Origin: Lachnospiraceae bacterium | GTDB taxonomy: Bacteria > Bacillota > Clostridia > Lachnospirales > Lachnospiraceae | Direction of reading: 5' to 3' | DNA: 52,653 nt | Assembly (NCBI GenBank): GCA_014804785.1 | Contig: JAAUZD010000055.1 | Coordinates: forward strand, 1-52,653 | Part shown: piece after piece, positions 26,436-32,461 of the stretch | How the letters are laid out: every line of letters begins with the position of its first letter | Numbering within the stretch: the first letter of the stretch is position 1 | Program-made: the position numbers and the translations under genes | Notes under the pieces: model-generated | The model's input: the letters and a program-made list of their open reading frames with translations, nothing else | Database searches by the model: none | Told to the model about the DNA's origin: nothing

Positions 26436-26915
26436 TCACCCCATGTAATATTCTGTAATGATCTGTTTTGCCCTTCCCATTCCCGGAATACCCAATGTGC
26501 AGTGATAATTTACACCTGCTGCCTTGATGATATCTTTATCTACCGGATGCTGGTTTTTAAATGACCATTTCAGCAGGGCCCCGATACACCCCTTAAGGCT
26601 CTTTCCTTTCTTTCTCACAGCTGCTGCCATGTGTTCATCTTCCTGACAGCGCACTTTGATGTAGGAAAGCCAGTCCTGCATGATCTCATAGGGCTTTAAC
26701 TCTGCCTCCTCTATTTTCAGCTTTCCATAAGCAGCCATAAGGGGATTTGCTAATTCAGACACCGCGCCATCTATGAAATCTTGCGCATCCTCTTTATCGA
26801 TTCCATTTTCCTCGGCTATGGCAAGGACTGCCTCTGTATCTCCCTCTTCAAGCTGTGCCGCTGCAGCTTCGTTCATCTCCTGTGCTGAATCAAATTCTCC
26901 AAATCTATCAAACAT
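26436..26915 (-). CDS. PcfK-like / AcrIIA9-family protein
   Basis: This 159-residue protein has an acidic helical N-terminus (AAAQLEEGDTEAVLAIAEEN), then NPLMAAYGKLKIEE, IMQDWLSYIKVRCQEDEHMA, RKKGKSLKGCIGALLKWSFK and a C-terminal LGIPGMGRAKQIITEYYMG. The central part matches what I recall of PcfK-like proteins, a family in which one member, AcrIIA9, inhibits Cas9. Adjacent PcfJ supports the PcfK reading. Whether this copy inhibits Cas9 is not shown by the sequence. Confidence 0.6.
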   Translation of the reverse strand: MFDRFGEFDSAQEMNEAAAAQLEEGDTEAVLAIAEENGIDKEDAQDFIDGAVSELANPLMAAYGKLKIEEAELKPYEIMQDWLSYIKVRCQEDEHMAAAVRKKGKSLKGCIGALLKWSFKNQHPVDKDIIKAAGVNYHCTLGIPGMGRAKQIITEYYMG

Positions 26916-27636
26916 TTTCTTCTCTCCCTTCTGTTTTTGTGGTCAGATCGATCTGAACCTTCGCAACTTCCACCGCCGCCTTGTAGACAAGCGCATATTT
27001 ATTGTCACCGTGGGTCTCCTGCACCTTTTTAAGGAATCTGTCAATCTTGCCAAGGAAACAGCCACATCTGACTGTGATCTCATTATCTTTATCCCTGAAA
27101 AAGGTTGTGAAATCATTCCGGCTGCCAGCTGGTCCGATTACCAGAAGATGGCTTATCTGTAAGACCTCGGCATTACCGCAGACCCAGGCATCACCGTAGA
27201 CCTCGGCATTACCGCAGACCCAGGCATCACCGTAGACCTCGGCATTACCGCAGACCTTGGCATTACCGTAGACCTTGGCATCACCGTAGACCTCGGCATT
27301 ACCGCAGACCTTGGCATTACCGTAGACCTTGGCATTACCGTAGACCTTGGCATTACCGTAGACCTCGGCATTACCGTAGACCTCGGCATTACCGCAGACC
27401 CAGGCATCACCGTAGACCTCGGCATTACCGCAGACCCAGGCATCACCGTAGACCTCGGCATTACCGTAGACCCAGGCATCATTTTCTTGGGAGAGGTTTT
27501 CTTCCTTCTCTATCCATCCACCCAACTCACCGACCTTGACCAGTCCGAATGCAACTGTTGCCCTTATCCTTCTGACTGTAATATCACCCAAAATACCCAC
27601 TTTTTTAGTTTCACCTGTAAATTCATATTTCTTCAT
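26908..27636 (-). CDS. Hexapeptide-repeat beta-helix phage protein
   Basis: This is a 242-residue protein. The N-terminal about 50 residues (MKKYEFTGETKKVGILGDIT, LGGWIEKEENLSQENDAW) lead into about 17 six-residue units of the type NAEVYG/DAWVCG (about residues 53-157), expected to form a left-handed beta-helix. The C-terminal domain (LLVIGPAGSRNDFTTFFRDK, RCGCFLGKIDRFLKKVQETH) recurs in phage proteins of this build. No catalytic function is evident. The repeats are nearly identical DNA units. The start follows AAAGGAGAGTTAAAGA. Confidence 0.7.
   Translation of the reverse strand: MKKYEFTGETKKVGILGDITVRRIRATVAFGLVKVGELGGWIEKEENLSQENDAWVYGNAEVYGDAWVCGNAEVYGDAWVCGNAEVYGNAEVYGNAKVYGNAKVYGNAKVCGNAEVYGDAKVYGNAKVCGNAEVYGDAWVCGNAEVYGDAWVCGNAEVLQISHLLVIGPAGSRNDFTTFFRDKDNEITVRCGCFLGKIDRFLKKVQETHGDNKYALVYKAAVEVAKVQIDLTTKTEGREENV
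27163..27480 (-). repeat. 18-bp tandem repeat array inside the hexapeptide gene
   Basis: About 17-18 copies of an 18-base unit (GTCTACGGTAATGCCAAG-like, minus strand) differ by few bases, mainly TAC/TGC, AAT/GAT and GAG/AAG/TGG. The repeat also keeps a second frame open across 330 bases. The array is liable to gain or lose units without shifting frame. Confidence 0.92.
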
Positions 27637-27639
27637 TCT

Positions 27640-28134
27640 TTAACTCTCCTTTATCTCTAAAATATCCCTTCTTCTTTCCATAGGTTCTACATGATATATT
27701 TGCAGTTCTTTTCTGATAGCTGCCTGCATCAGATTCCCGTAACTGTTCGCCCAGTGCTCCGCTGATACCAGATGCATTTCCATCTTCTCTGACAGAGGGA
27801 TCCATATCTCCTTGTTCTTGACAGGGGTCCCTCTTGCTGTTGTCCATCCATTCTTTTTCCACTTCGGGAGCTGGTGATTATTTATGGTGCCTAAAACGTG
27901 TCCGCATTCTGTATTTACTCGTACGGAACTGCTTTTGGTCATCCTCGAAAATGCTTCATGCAACAGTTCAAGTGTCAGAGCATATTCCGTAATATTTTCT
28001 GCGTATATAAGTCCATCCTTTGTCCCTAATATTCTGTTTTCGTCAACACATTCAAGCACATACATTCCAGCTGCTTTTTTGTATGTCCTTAATCCCTTTA
28101 TGGAGGTCTCTATGTAGATATTTACGTCAAACAC
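27640..28134 (-). CDS. RNase H-like fold protein
   Basis: This 164-residue protein has VNIYIETSIKG at the start, TEYALTLELLHEAFSRM in the middle, then VRVNTECGHVLGTIN, LPKWKKNGWTTARGTPVKNK, EIWIPLSEKMEMHLVS and HWANSYGNLMQAAI. The order and the KNGW...VKNKEIW segment match RNase HI. The usual acidic catalytic residues are changed (the Asp of the first strand and the Asp before the handle are not evident), so it may be non-catalytic. GTG start at 28134 follows GGAGGTGATGGATA, overlapping the rep stop region. Confidence 0.65.
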   Translation of the reverse strand: MFDVNIYIETSIKGLRTYKKAAGMYVLECVDENRILGTKDGLIYAENITEYALTLELLHEAFSRMTKSSSVRVNTECGHVLGTINNHQLPKWKKNGWTTARGTPVKNKEIWIPLSEKMEMHLVSAEHWANSYGNLMQAAIRKELQIYHVEPMERRRDILEIKES

Positions 28135-28934
28135 TATCCATCACCTCCCTTCGGGCGTTGCACCGGTGCAACCTGTCTCTTAGTGGACTTGCGCTCCAGT
28201 TTAATCATGGTAAAATACTGATACTCGTAGCCTGTGACGGGGTTAATTCCCATGACGACCGAATCTTCGTCTATGTAATATCCCGGCAACGGCTCCGGGG
28301 GGTTCTGCATATCTTTTTTAAGCGCCCTTGTGATTTCCGGCTCCGGAACGTGAAGATTACGGCTCCTTGAATAATTTCTTTCAATTCCCTCTTTCTCCGG
28401 CGGCTTGGCGATATAATGTGCCAGCCCTGCAAATCCACCCTCTGCATAGATTGGGGTGAAGCTGTGGAATCCGGTTCCTTCTATCTTTTGCCAGCATTCC
28501 TTGATGATGATATCTCCATCAGGAATCCTGTTTACTAACAAATGATGGTGGGCTGCTCCTTTTTCTCCGATATCTGTCCTTACTACCCACTTGAGCTCAT
28601 GCCCCCGTTTTCTCCATTCCCTCCGCAGCATACGAATAAATCTGCTGAAATCTTTCTTTGCCGATTTGATATTGGTGCGGTATCCACGTCGATATGTAAG
28701 GAGCGTCCAGTAATCATTTTCATTGAAGTTCTCCTCCAGAATCCTTTCTAAATTCTTCTCTCTCCTGTACTGATTCCACCTTGTGATCTGTTCTTCTGTA
28801 GCCTTCTGCTTTTTCGCACGCTTCTTGCCACGTCCTCCGTAATCTCCGGTGCATACTCTTTCTACATGTATGGACGAAGCGAAATAGTAACATCTCTGCT
28901 CCCGCTTATATCTCTTTTTCTTTTTCCTTCTCAT
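28134..28934 (-). CDS. HUH rolling-circle replication initiator-like protein
   Basis: This 266-residue protein has a very basic N-terminus (MRRKKKKRYKREQRCYYFAS), DYWTLLTYRRGYRTNIKSAK, the HUH core AAHHHLLVNRIP and a candidate catalytic tyrosine in GLAHYIAKPPEKEG. HUH enzymes nick one strand at an origin hairpin and stay linked through tyrosine. Here it probably starts prophage replication. ATG at 28934 has GGACCAGGG upstream. An open frame extends to 29054 through the hairpin-rich leader but lacks a ribosome site. See the antisense RNA in the leader. Confidence 0.78.
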   Translation of the reverse strand: MRRKKKKRYKREQRCYYFASSIHVERVCTGDYGGRGKKRAKKQKATEEQITRWNQYRREKNLERILEENFNENDYWTLLTYRRGYRTNIKSAKKDFSRFIRMLRREWRKRGHELKWVVRTDIGEKGAAHHHLLVNRIPDGDIIIKECWQKIEGTGFHSFTPIYAEGGFAGLAHYIAKPPEKEGIERNYSRSRNLHVPEPEITRALKKDMQNPPEPLPGYYIDEDSVVMGINPVTGYEYQYFTMIKLERKSTKRQVAPVQRPKGGDG

Positions 28935-28972
28935 ATACCCTGGTCCTATCTTTAATGTGCTTAACAAGTTGT

Positions 28973-28999
28973 GAAAAGTAGGGAAAATCCCTACTTTTC
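28973..28999. repeat. 12-bp hairpin in the rep leader
   Basis: GAAAAGTAGGGA (28973-28984) and TCCCTACTTTTC (28988-28999) form a perfect stem with a 3-base loop, 39 bases upstream of the rep ATG and touching the -35 box of the antisense promoter. It could be a Rep nicking hairpin, an operator or an RNA regulatory stem. No U-tract follows on either strand. Confidence 0.75.
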
Positions 29000-29028
29000 T
29001 TGACATTCTGGACCATATGCGGTATACT
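29000..29028 (+). promoter_or_regulatory. Consensus promoter antisense to the rep leader
   Basis: TTGACA (29000-29005), 17 bases, then TATACT (29023-29028): a perfect -35 and near-perfect -10 with ideal spacing, reading rightward while all nearby genes read leftward. Its spacer is largely one arm of the inverted repeat 29011-29022/29049-29060. Confidence 0.82.
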
Positions 29029-29060
29029 TTTCTTAGGTGATTAGGTTTCCGCATATGGTC
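29011..29060. repeat. Perfect 12-bp inverted repeat in the rep leader
   Basis: GACCATATGCGG (29011-29022) and CCGCATATGGTC (29049-29060) are separated by 26 bases. In the rep mRNA leader they can form a stem. In DNA the left arm lies between -35 and -10 of the antisense promoter, so it may also be an operator. Confidence 0.85.
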
Positions 29061-29102
29061 GGATGCCAGCGCATAAGTTTTCGCTTATGCGCTATTTTTT
29101 TT
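29035..29102 (+). ncRNA. Candidate countertranscribed RNA of the rep gene
   Basis: A transcript from the promoter at 29000-29028 would start near 29035 and end at a strong terminator: AGCGCATAAG (29068-29077), TTTTCG loop, CTTATGCGCT (29084-29093), then eight T (29095-29102). The RNA is about 66 bases, fully complementary to the rep mRNA leader, and carries one arm of the leader inverted repeat. This is the layout of antisense copy-number control in rolling-circle plasmids. Expression is not shown by sequence. Confidence 0.65.
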
Positions 29103-29354
29103 GCAGTCGCATTCTTCGTCCTTATCCAGATGTGCTCCACAATCGGGACAGATGTCATGCTCGCAATCCAGTCCATCCTGCAAATGGTCTTCTTCTCTTA
29201 TGAGATGTTTGCGATAATTAATGAGCGCTTTCACTACTTCGAAGGCAAGCCTGTCCGCTTTATTTTCCTGTCTCACAGGAGACGTAAAGAACCGGCCCGG
29301 TATCTCTTTTTCAAATTCCAGCTGTATATCCAGTGCTCTTTTCTGTGTTACCAT
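29085..29354 (-). CDS. Hypothetical protein with zinc-ribbon C-terminus
   Basis: This 89-residue protein (MVTQKRALDIQLEFEKEIPG, LAFEVVKALINYRKHLIREE) ends with CPDCGAHLDKDEECDCKKNSA. The first pair is C-P-D-C, the second C-D-C. ATG at 29354 follows AAGGAG. Its last codons and stop lie within the antisense RNA terminator, so that terminator is under coding constraint. Confidence 0.65.
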   Translation of the reverse strand: MVTQKRALDIQLEFEKEIPGRFFTSPVRQENKADRLAFEVVKALINYRKHLIREEDHLQDGLDCEHDICPDCGAHLDKDEECDCKKNSA

Positions 29355-29359
29355 CTTGA

Positions 29360-29557
29360 TCACTCCTTAACTTTCGGTGAAACCAGTTCAATCAATTCTT
29401 TCAGCTGGGTTTCGGTATATGTCCTCTCTTTGGCGTAGTCTTTTCCAGCGTTTATCGTGAGATATATCAGTAGAAACTGGATATTTTTATCACCTGGGTT
29501 TTCAGCAAAATGTTCCTCTAATATTGCTTTCATATGCTTAAGTTCCTGTTGTTTCAT
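29360..29557 (-). CDS. Small hypothetical protein (65 aa)
   Basis: A helical, charged protein (MKQQELKHMKAILEEHFAEN, TYTETQLKELIELVSPKVKE). It starts at ATG 29557 after GGAGGAGGTTGTGCCGG, inside the end of the upstream membrane-peptide gene. Function unknown. Confidence 0.62.
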   Translation of the reverse strand: MKQQELKHMKAILEEHFAENPGDKNIQFLLIYLTINAGKDYAKERTYTETQLKELIELVSPKVKE

Positions 29558-29717
29558 CCGGCACAACCTCCTCCCTGTCTGTAAATCCGTACATTATCAG
29601 TCCGCCCAATACCGTGAAGCATATGGGGAACAGCCTGTCCTTTGAATCCATTCCTGCCATTCCGATACAGGCTAGGATATAGCCTGTCTTTTGCATGATA
29701 TGTACGAATGTCTTCAT
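29538..29717 (-). CDS. Small two-helix membrane protein (59 aa)
   Basis: ATG 29717 follows AAAAGGAGCTGAAC. The protein has two hydrophobic segments, VHIMQKTGYILACIGMAG and LFPICFTVLGGLIMYGF, with a short charged loop between (MDSKDRL) and an acidic tail. It overlaps the next gene by 20 bases. The function is unknown; holin-like size, but the location is early rather than late. Confidence 0.6.
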   Translation of the reverse strand: MKTFVHIMQKTGYILACIGMAGMDSKDRLFPICFTVLGGLIMYGFTDREEVVPDETTGT

Positions 29718-29719
29718 GT

Positions 29720-29788
29720 TCAGCTCCTTTTAATTAAACCGTCTCTTATTGCCTTGTCCATCATTGCCGCTACTTCCAGCTGTCTCAT
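29720..29788 (-). CDS. Tiny open frame (22 aa)
   Basis: MRQLEVAAMMDKAIRDGLIK and two more residues, ending 2 bases before the ATG of the membrane peptide. The ribosome site (GAAGGAGG) is distant at about 17 bases. It may be a leader peptide; weak evidence. Confidence 0.3.
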   Translation of the reverse strand: MRQLEVAAMMDKAIRDGLIKRS

Positions 29789-29798
29789 GACTTGTATC

Positions 29799-30299
29799 TT
29801 ATCTTCCTCCTTCATTCATATGTTCCAGTTCTGCTGACAGGGTCAGAACGGATTCCACATACTCTGACATCTCGCCGGCATCCAGCCTTTCGCCTATCCG
29901 CGATTCGCCGTGGTACCGCATCAGGGGAATCTCCATGTCCTCTCCTTCTTTCAGCAAGTCTGACAGGTAGTCTACTGCTACGGTCATGTTCTGCCGGGTG
30001 TCCAACAGATCTGTAACTCCCAGCTTGTCCATGCGGTCCTGATGCCATCTGGGGTTTATTTGCATGATTCCTATACAGCCACCGTTTTCGGCTTTGGGAT
30101 CAAACCGACTCTCCCACCAGCCGATTGATTGTATTGTTTCCGGGCATATGTCATATTGCGCGCCAAGTTCCTCCGATATCTCTTTGACGTCATCCGGTAC
30201 GATTACCGGTTCTGCTGCATGTACTGTCATTGCAATCAGGAGACTTGTGACTACTGTTAGTGCTGTGGCAGTTATGTAATATTTGAATATCCTTTTCAT
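29799..30299 (-). CDS. Secreted lytic transglycosylase (SLT type)
   Basis: This 166-residue protein has a signal peptide (MKRIFKYYITATALTVVTSL through HAAEP) and an SLT domain: CPETIQSIGWWESRFDPKAE with the catalytic Glu in WWESRF, NGGCIGIMQINPRWH, and TVAVDYLSDLLKEGEDMEI with MRYHGE. The enzyme cleaves peptidoglycan glycan strands outside the membrane. It lies in the early block rather than the lysis block, and resembles VirB1-type enzymes of plasmid transfer systems. The start follows GAAGGAGGACAAGAAAA. Confidence 0.8.
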   Translation of the reverse strand: MKRIFKYYITATALTVVTSLLIAMTVHAAEPVIVPDDVKEISEELGAQYDICPETIQSIGWWESRFDPKAENGGCIGIMQINPRWHQDRMDKLGVTDLLDTRQNMTVAVDYLSDLLKEGEDMEIPLMRYHGESRIGERLDAGEMSEYVESVLTLSAELEHMNEGGR

Positions 30300-30341
30300 T
30301 TTTCTTGTCCTCCTTCTATGTTCTTATTACTTATAGTTCCA

Positions 30342-30370
30342 TTGTTACTTTCATGTTGTTCTCCTATACT
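30342..30370 (+). promoter_or_regulatory. Rightward promoter of the acidic protein gene
   Basis: TTGTTA (30342-30347), 17 bases, TATACT (30365-30370). Five bases later comes TACAGGC, a block repeated at the same distance after the promoter at 31979-32007. Confidence 0.65.
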
Positions 30371-30422
30371 TTTAATACAGGCTCTTCCAGAGTCAAATAC
30401 AAAAAGAAAGAGGAGGACACTT

Positions 30423-30857
30423 ATGGCTATTTATAAAATTCGTGAATTGCAGGATATACTATGCGAAATGGCAGAAGATGGTTATCTTTATGCGGAAATC
30501 GCAGAGCTGGATGCTGATGATGAAAATCCTGCTTCACTATCATTTGATGCTATTGCCCCTTACGAATCTGTCTCTTATGACTGTGTTGATTCCTATGATC
30601 TTGCTCCAGATGATGAATTGTCTCCCGTTACTTTTAAACCTAACGATCGCTGTCACGAAATTGGGTTTACTTACGAGGAAATCGGCACTATTCACCACGC
30701 TGTAAGAAACGTTCTGGAATACTTTAAGGTGCTTGAAAAGGATCCCAAATGTCCAAAGGATGTTAAACGTGACATAAAAGCTCATTCTGTCAAATGCCGG
30801 AATCTCCAAGCCAAACTTTTCAAATTCCTTAATCAGATTGTTCCGAAAGAACAGTGA
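30423..30857 (+). CDS. Acidic hypothetical protein read against the early operon
   Basis: This 144-residue protein has an acidic first half (LDADDENPASLSFDAIAPYE, DCVDSYDLAPDDELSP) and a helical, basic C-terminus (DVKRDIKAHSVKCRNLQAKL). ATG 30423 follows AGAGGAGGACACTT. It has its own promoter on the plus strand and converges with the next minus gene, overlapping it by 29 bases. Function unknown. Confidence 0.65.
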   Translation: MAIYKIRELQDILCEMAEDGYLYAEIAELDADDENPASLSFDAIAPYESVSYDCVDSYDLAPDDELSPVTFKPNDRCHEIGFTYEEIGTIHHAVRNVLEYFKVLEKDPKCPKDVKRDIKAHSVKCRNLQAKLFKFLNQIVPKEQ

Positions 30858-31053
30858 TGGTAAAACTTATCTTTTTTCCTAAAAGGCGATTCAGTTTACG
30901 GATTGCCTTTTTCATTTCTTTCACAACAGCCTTCGCGTGCTCCATATTTTCCATGTGAAAATTCATGTCTACATGGTTTTTCTCCGTTTTATGTGTTCTC
31001 ACGCTTATACACTTATTTCTTGTTGGTAAAATATCCTGTGATGGTATGTAACC
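30829..31053 (-). CDS. Small basic hypothetical protein (74 aa)
   Basis: MGYIPSQDILPTRNKCISVR, then AKAVVKEMKKAIRKLNRLLG. The start follows AGGAGGAGGACAAGAA. Its 3' end overlaps the convergent gene tail to tail, so the two mRNAs can pair. Confidence 0.6.
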   Translation of the reverse strand, partial: GYIPSQDILPTRNKCISVRTHKTEKNHVDMNFHMENMEHAKAVVKEMKKAIRKLNRLLGKKISFTITVLSEQSD

Positions 31054-31070
31054 CATTTCTTGTCCTCCTC

Positions 31071-31277
31071 CTAGCATTCTTTCTTGCGAAATTCATATAT
31101 GTGCTTTGTGTCGGCATCAATAATATTTCCATACTGGTCTGTGGTCAGTGTTATGGTGTCCCCTTTCCAGTCAACAATCCGCACTGCTTTGTCTCCGACC
31201 GGATCAGTTCTTTTTATAGTGCCGGGAACAAATTCTTGGTTGATATAGTCTCTAATGCTTTTCTGTAGATCTGTCAT
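31071..31277 (-). CDS. Hypothetical protein (68 aa)
   Basis: MTDLQKSIRDYINQEFVPGT, then GDKAVRIVDWKGDTITLTTD, a small beta-barrel-like pattern. ATG 31277 follows GGAAAGGACAAGCC; the frame is open to 31328. Function unknown. Confidence 0.6.
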   Translation of the reverse strand: MTDLQKSIRDYINQEFVPGTIKRTDPVGDKAVRIVDWKGDTITLTTDQYGNIIDADTKHIYEFRKKEC

Positions 31278-31299
31278 AGGCTTGTCCTTTCCAGCCGGT

Positions 31300-31410
31300 T
31301 TATGCCGGCTCTTCCTTTTCCTCTGCATCCTCTAAGTGATATTTAATTTCCACATTTTCTTGCTTCGATAGCAGATCTATTAATATTTCATATATTTTTT
31401 CTATTCCCAT
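31300..31410 (-). CDS. Tiny acidic helical protein (36 aa)
   Basis: ATG 31410 follows GCAGGAGGGCAGATAA. The product is MGIEKIYEILIDLLSKQENV plus an acidic tail (HLEDAEEKEEPA). The stop lies in an AGCCGG/CCGGCT hairpin. The strong ribosome site supports translation; function unknown. Confidence 0.5.
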   Translation of the reverse strand: MGIEKIYEILIDLLSKQENVEIKYHLEDAEEKEEPA

Positions 31411-31500
31411 TTATCTGCCCTCCTGCTTTAGTTTATGTGTGACTGGTTGTACATCTTTCCTGTAAGCATCTCATGCCTCAATCTCCCAGTGCTCTTAATT

Positions 31501-31644
31501 TCAGAGACGCTTCTTTTTTTTACCACGGAGATAGCCTAATATACGGATCAAAAAACCAACACTCACCAAAACAAAATACCAATCAGGTGCTTCTATTTGA
31601 ATCCCTATCCATATGAAGCAAATTGCTGTAATAATTTTTCTCAC
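31501..31644 (-). CDS. Small membrane protein (47 aa)
   Basis: GTG 31644 to TGA 31501 encodes MRKIITAICFIWIGIQIEAP, a second hydrophobic segment (DWYFVLVSVGFLIRILGYL) and a basic end (RGKKKKRL). The start lies 4 bases after the preceding stop, with AGAGGG between, so translation is likely coupled. Confidence 0.5.
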   Translation of the reverse strand: MRKIITAICFIWIGIQIEAPDWYFVLVSVGFLIRILGYLRGKKKKRL

Positions 31645-31648
31645 CCCT

Positions 31649-31786
31649 CTACAAAGACATGGGCATTAGCAAATATATAATCACTATTGCTAACAATGTA
31701 ATTCCCAATCCAGTAAGCATCCCATCGCACAAGTACAGGACTTTTCTGTTGTCTTTTAGCGAAATGTTATCCTTCTCCTTTTCCAC
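31649..31786 (-). CDS. Small single-span membrane protein (45 aa)
   Basis: GTG 31786 follows AAAGGTGAGAAG. A charged N-terminus (MEKEKDNISLKDNRKVLYLC) is followed by one hydrophobic helix (LTGLGITLLAIVIIYLLMPM). It is part of a chain of tiny early genes. Function unknown. Confidence 0.5.
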   Translation of the reverse strand: MEKEKDNISLKDNRKVLYLCDGMLTGLGITLLAIVIIYLLMPMSL

Positions 31787-31798
31787 CTTCTCACCTTT

Positions 31799-31963
31799 TC
31801 ATGCTTCTTTGAGCTCTTTTGTATTATTAAATGTTTCCTGCAACATTTCTTCTCTCCTGTAAGCGTCTATACTTGCAGAAATTGCAATACGATGTTCTCT
31901 ATTTAGGCTTTCAAACATCCTCATAGCTTTGTTTAAATCTTCTTTTTCGCTTAATATTCCCAT
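31799..31963 (-). CDS. Small helical protein (54 aa)
   Basis: ATG 31963 follows AAGGAGGAAGAATC. The protein (MGILSEKEDLNKAMRMFESL, NREHRIAISASIDAYRREEM) is fully helical and charged. A second ATG at 31846, with its own AGGAGAG site, could give a 15-residue C-terminal form. Function unknown. Confidence 0.55.
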   Translation of the reverse strand: MGILSEKEDLNKAMRMFESLNREHRIAISASIDAYRREEMLQETFNNTKELKEA

Positions 31964-31978
31964 GATTCTTCCTCCTTC

Positions 31979-32007
31979 TTGCTATTTCCTATTCTCCTTT
32001 CTATAAT
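31979..32007 (+). promoter_or_regulatory. Rightward promoter of the 55-aa gene
   Basis: TTGCTA (31979-31984), 17 bases, TATAAT (32002-32007), then five bases and TACAGGC (32013-32019), matching the promoter at 30342-30370 in spacing and initial transcribed sequence. Confidence 0.7.
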
Positions 32008-32057
32008 CTAGGTACAGGCATCTGCCAATGCTGAGTACGAAAGAAAGGAGAGTTTTT

Positions 32058-32225
32058 ATGACCAATAATGCTTTAATTGATAAAACTGTAGAAATTACCG
32101 TTGCCAAAGTATCAACTGTCGCAGATTCCACCGCCGCTGTCAGTGAAGCTAGCGGCAAAATGATTGCTGAATTTATGCAGGTAATCTACGACAAATTGTG
32201 TGAACTAAATACTGATTCCAATTAG
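32058..32225 (+). CDS. Small hypothetical protein (55 aa)
   Basis: MTNNALIDKTVEITVAKVST, then ADSTAAVSEASGKMIAEFMQ. ATG 32058 follows AAAGGAGAGTTTTT. It has its own promoter and converges with the next minus gene, overlapping by 4 bases. Helical; function unknown. Confidence 0.6.
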   Translation: MTNNALIDKTVEITVAKVSTVADSTAAVSEASGKMIAEFMQVIYDKLCELNTDSN

Positions 32226-32365
32226 TTTGCAGAGGCTCTTGCTGATATTAATACGGTAAGGGCCTTTATCCTTTCTGTAACACTAAACGCCACTTTTCCT
32301 TCGTCCTGTATAGCTTTGCTGATTTCTTCAGCTAATTCCTCAATCAACTTATCCACTTTCTCCAT
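32222..32365 (-). CDS. First early leftward gene (47 aa)
   Basis: ATG 32365 follows GAGGTGAGAAG and gives MEKVDKLIEELAEEISKAIQ then FSVTERIKALTVLISARAS. It is the first gene behind the leftward promoter at 32402-32430, the position held by Cro-like or antirepressor genes. No helix-turn-helix is evident. Confidence 0.55.
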   Translation of the reverse strand: MEKVDKLIEELAEEISKAIQDEGKVAFSVTERIKALTVLISARASAN

Positions 32366-32388
32366 CTTCTCACCTCATCTTTCCGTGT

Positions 32389-32450
32389 TCTGTTTGTGCT
32401 TATTATATGTCTGATTGTGTTTTGTGTCAATACTCTTTTGTCTGTTTGTG
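32389..32450. repeat. Repressor operator-like direct repeats
   Basis: TCTGTTTGTG at 32389-32398 and 32441-32450 and TCTGATTGTG at 32410-32419 lie in the same orientation, on and between the two divergent promoters. The middle copy is inside the leftward promoter spacer. They are the best candidates for repressor binding sites. Confidence 0.6.
32402..32430 (-). promoter_or_regulatory. Main leftward early promoter
   Basis: On the minus strand, TTGACA (32430-32425), 17 bases, TATAAT (32407-32402): a perfect consensus promoter, starting leftward transcription near 32395 into the early genes. Repeated operator-like elements overlap it. Confidence 0.85.
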
Positions 32451-32461
32451 TCATTTTTTTA

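Noticed and set aside
27163-27480. Regular repeats that could be read as a CRISPR array
   Set aside because: Units are contiguous with no unique spacers and encode protein.
27153-27482. Second minus-strand frame of about 109 codons across the tandem repeats (MPRSTVMPGSAV-like)
   Set aside because: An 18-base repeat keeps other frames open by chance; the frame has no independent start signal and the hexapeptide frame continues into conserved flanks.
29037-29438. Plus-strand frame of 133 codons after the antisense promoter
   Set aside because: The strong terminator at 29068-29102 would end the transcript, and the frame is antisense to two real genes.
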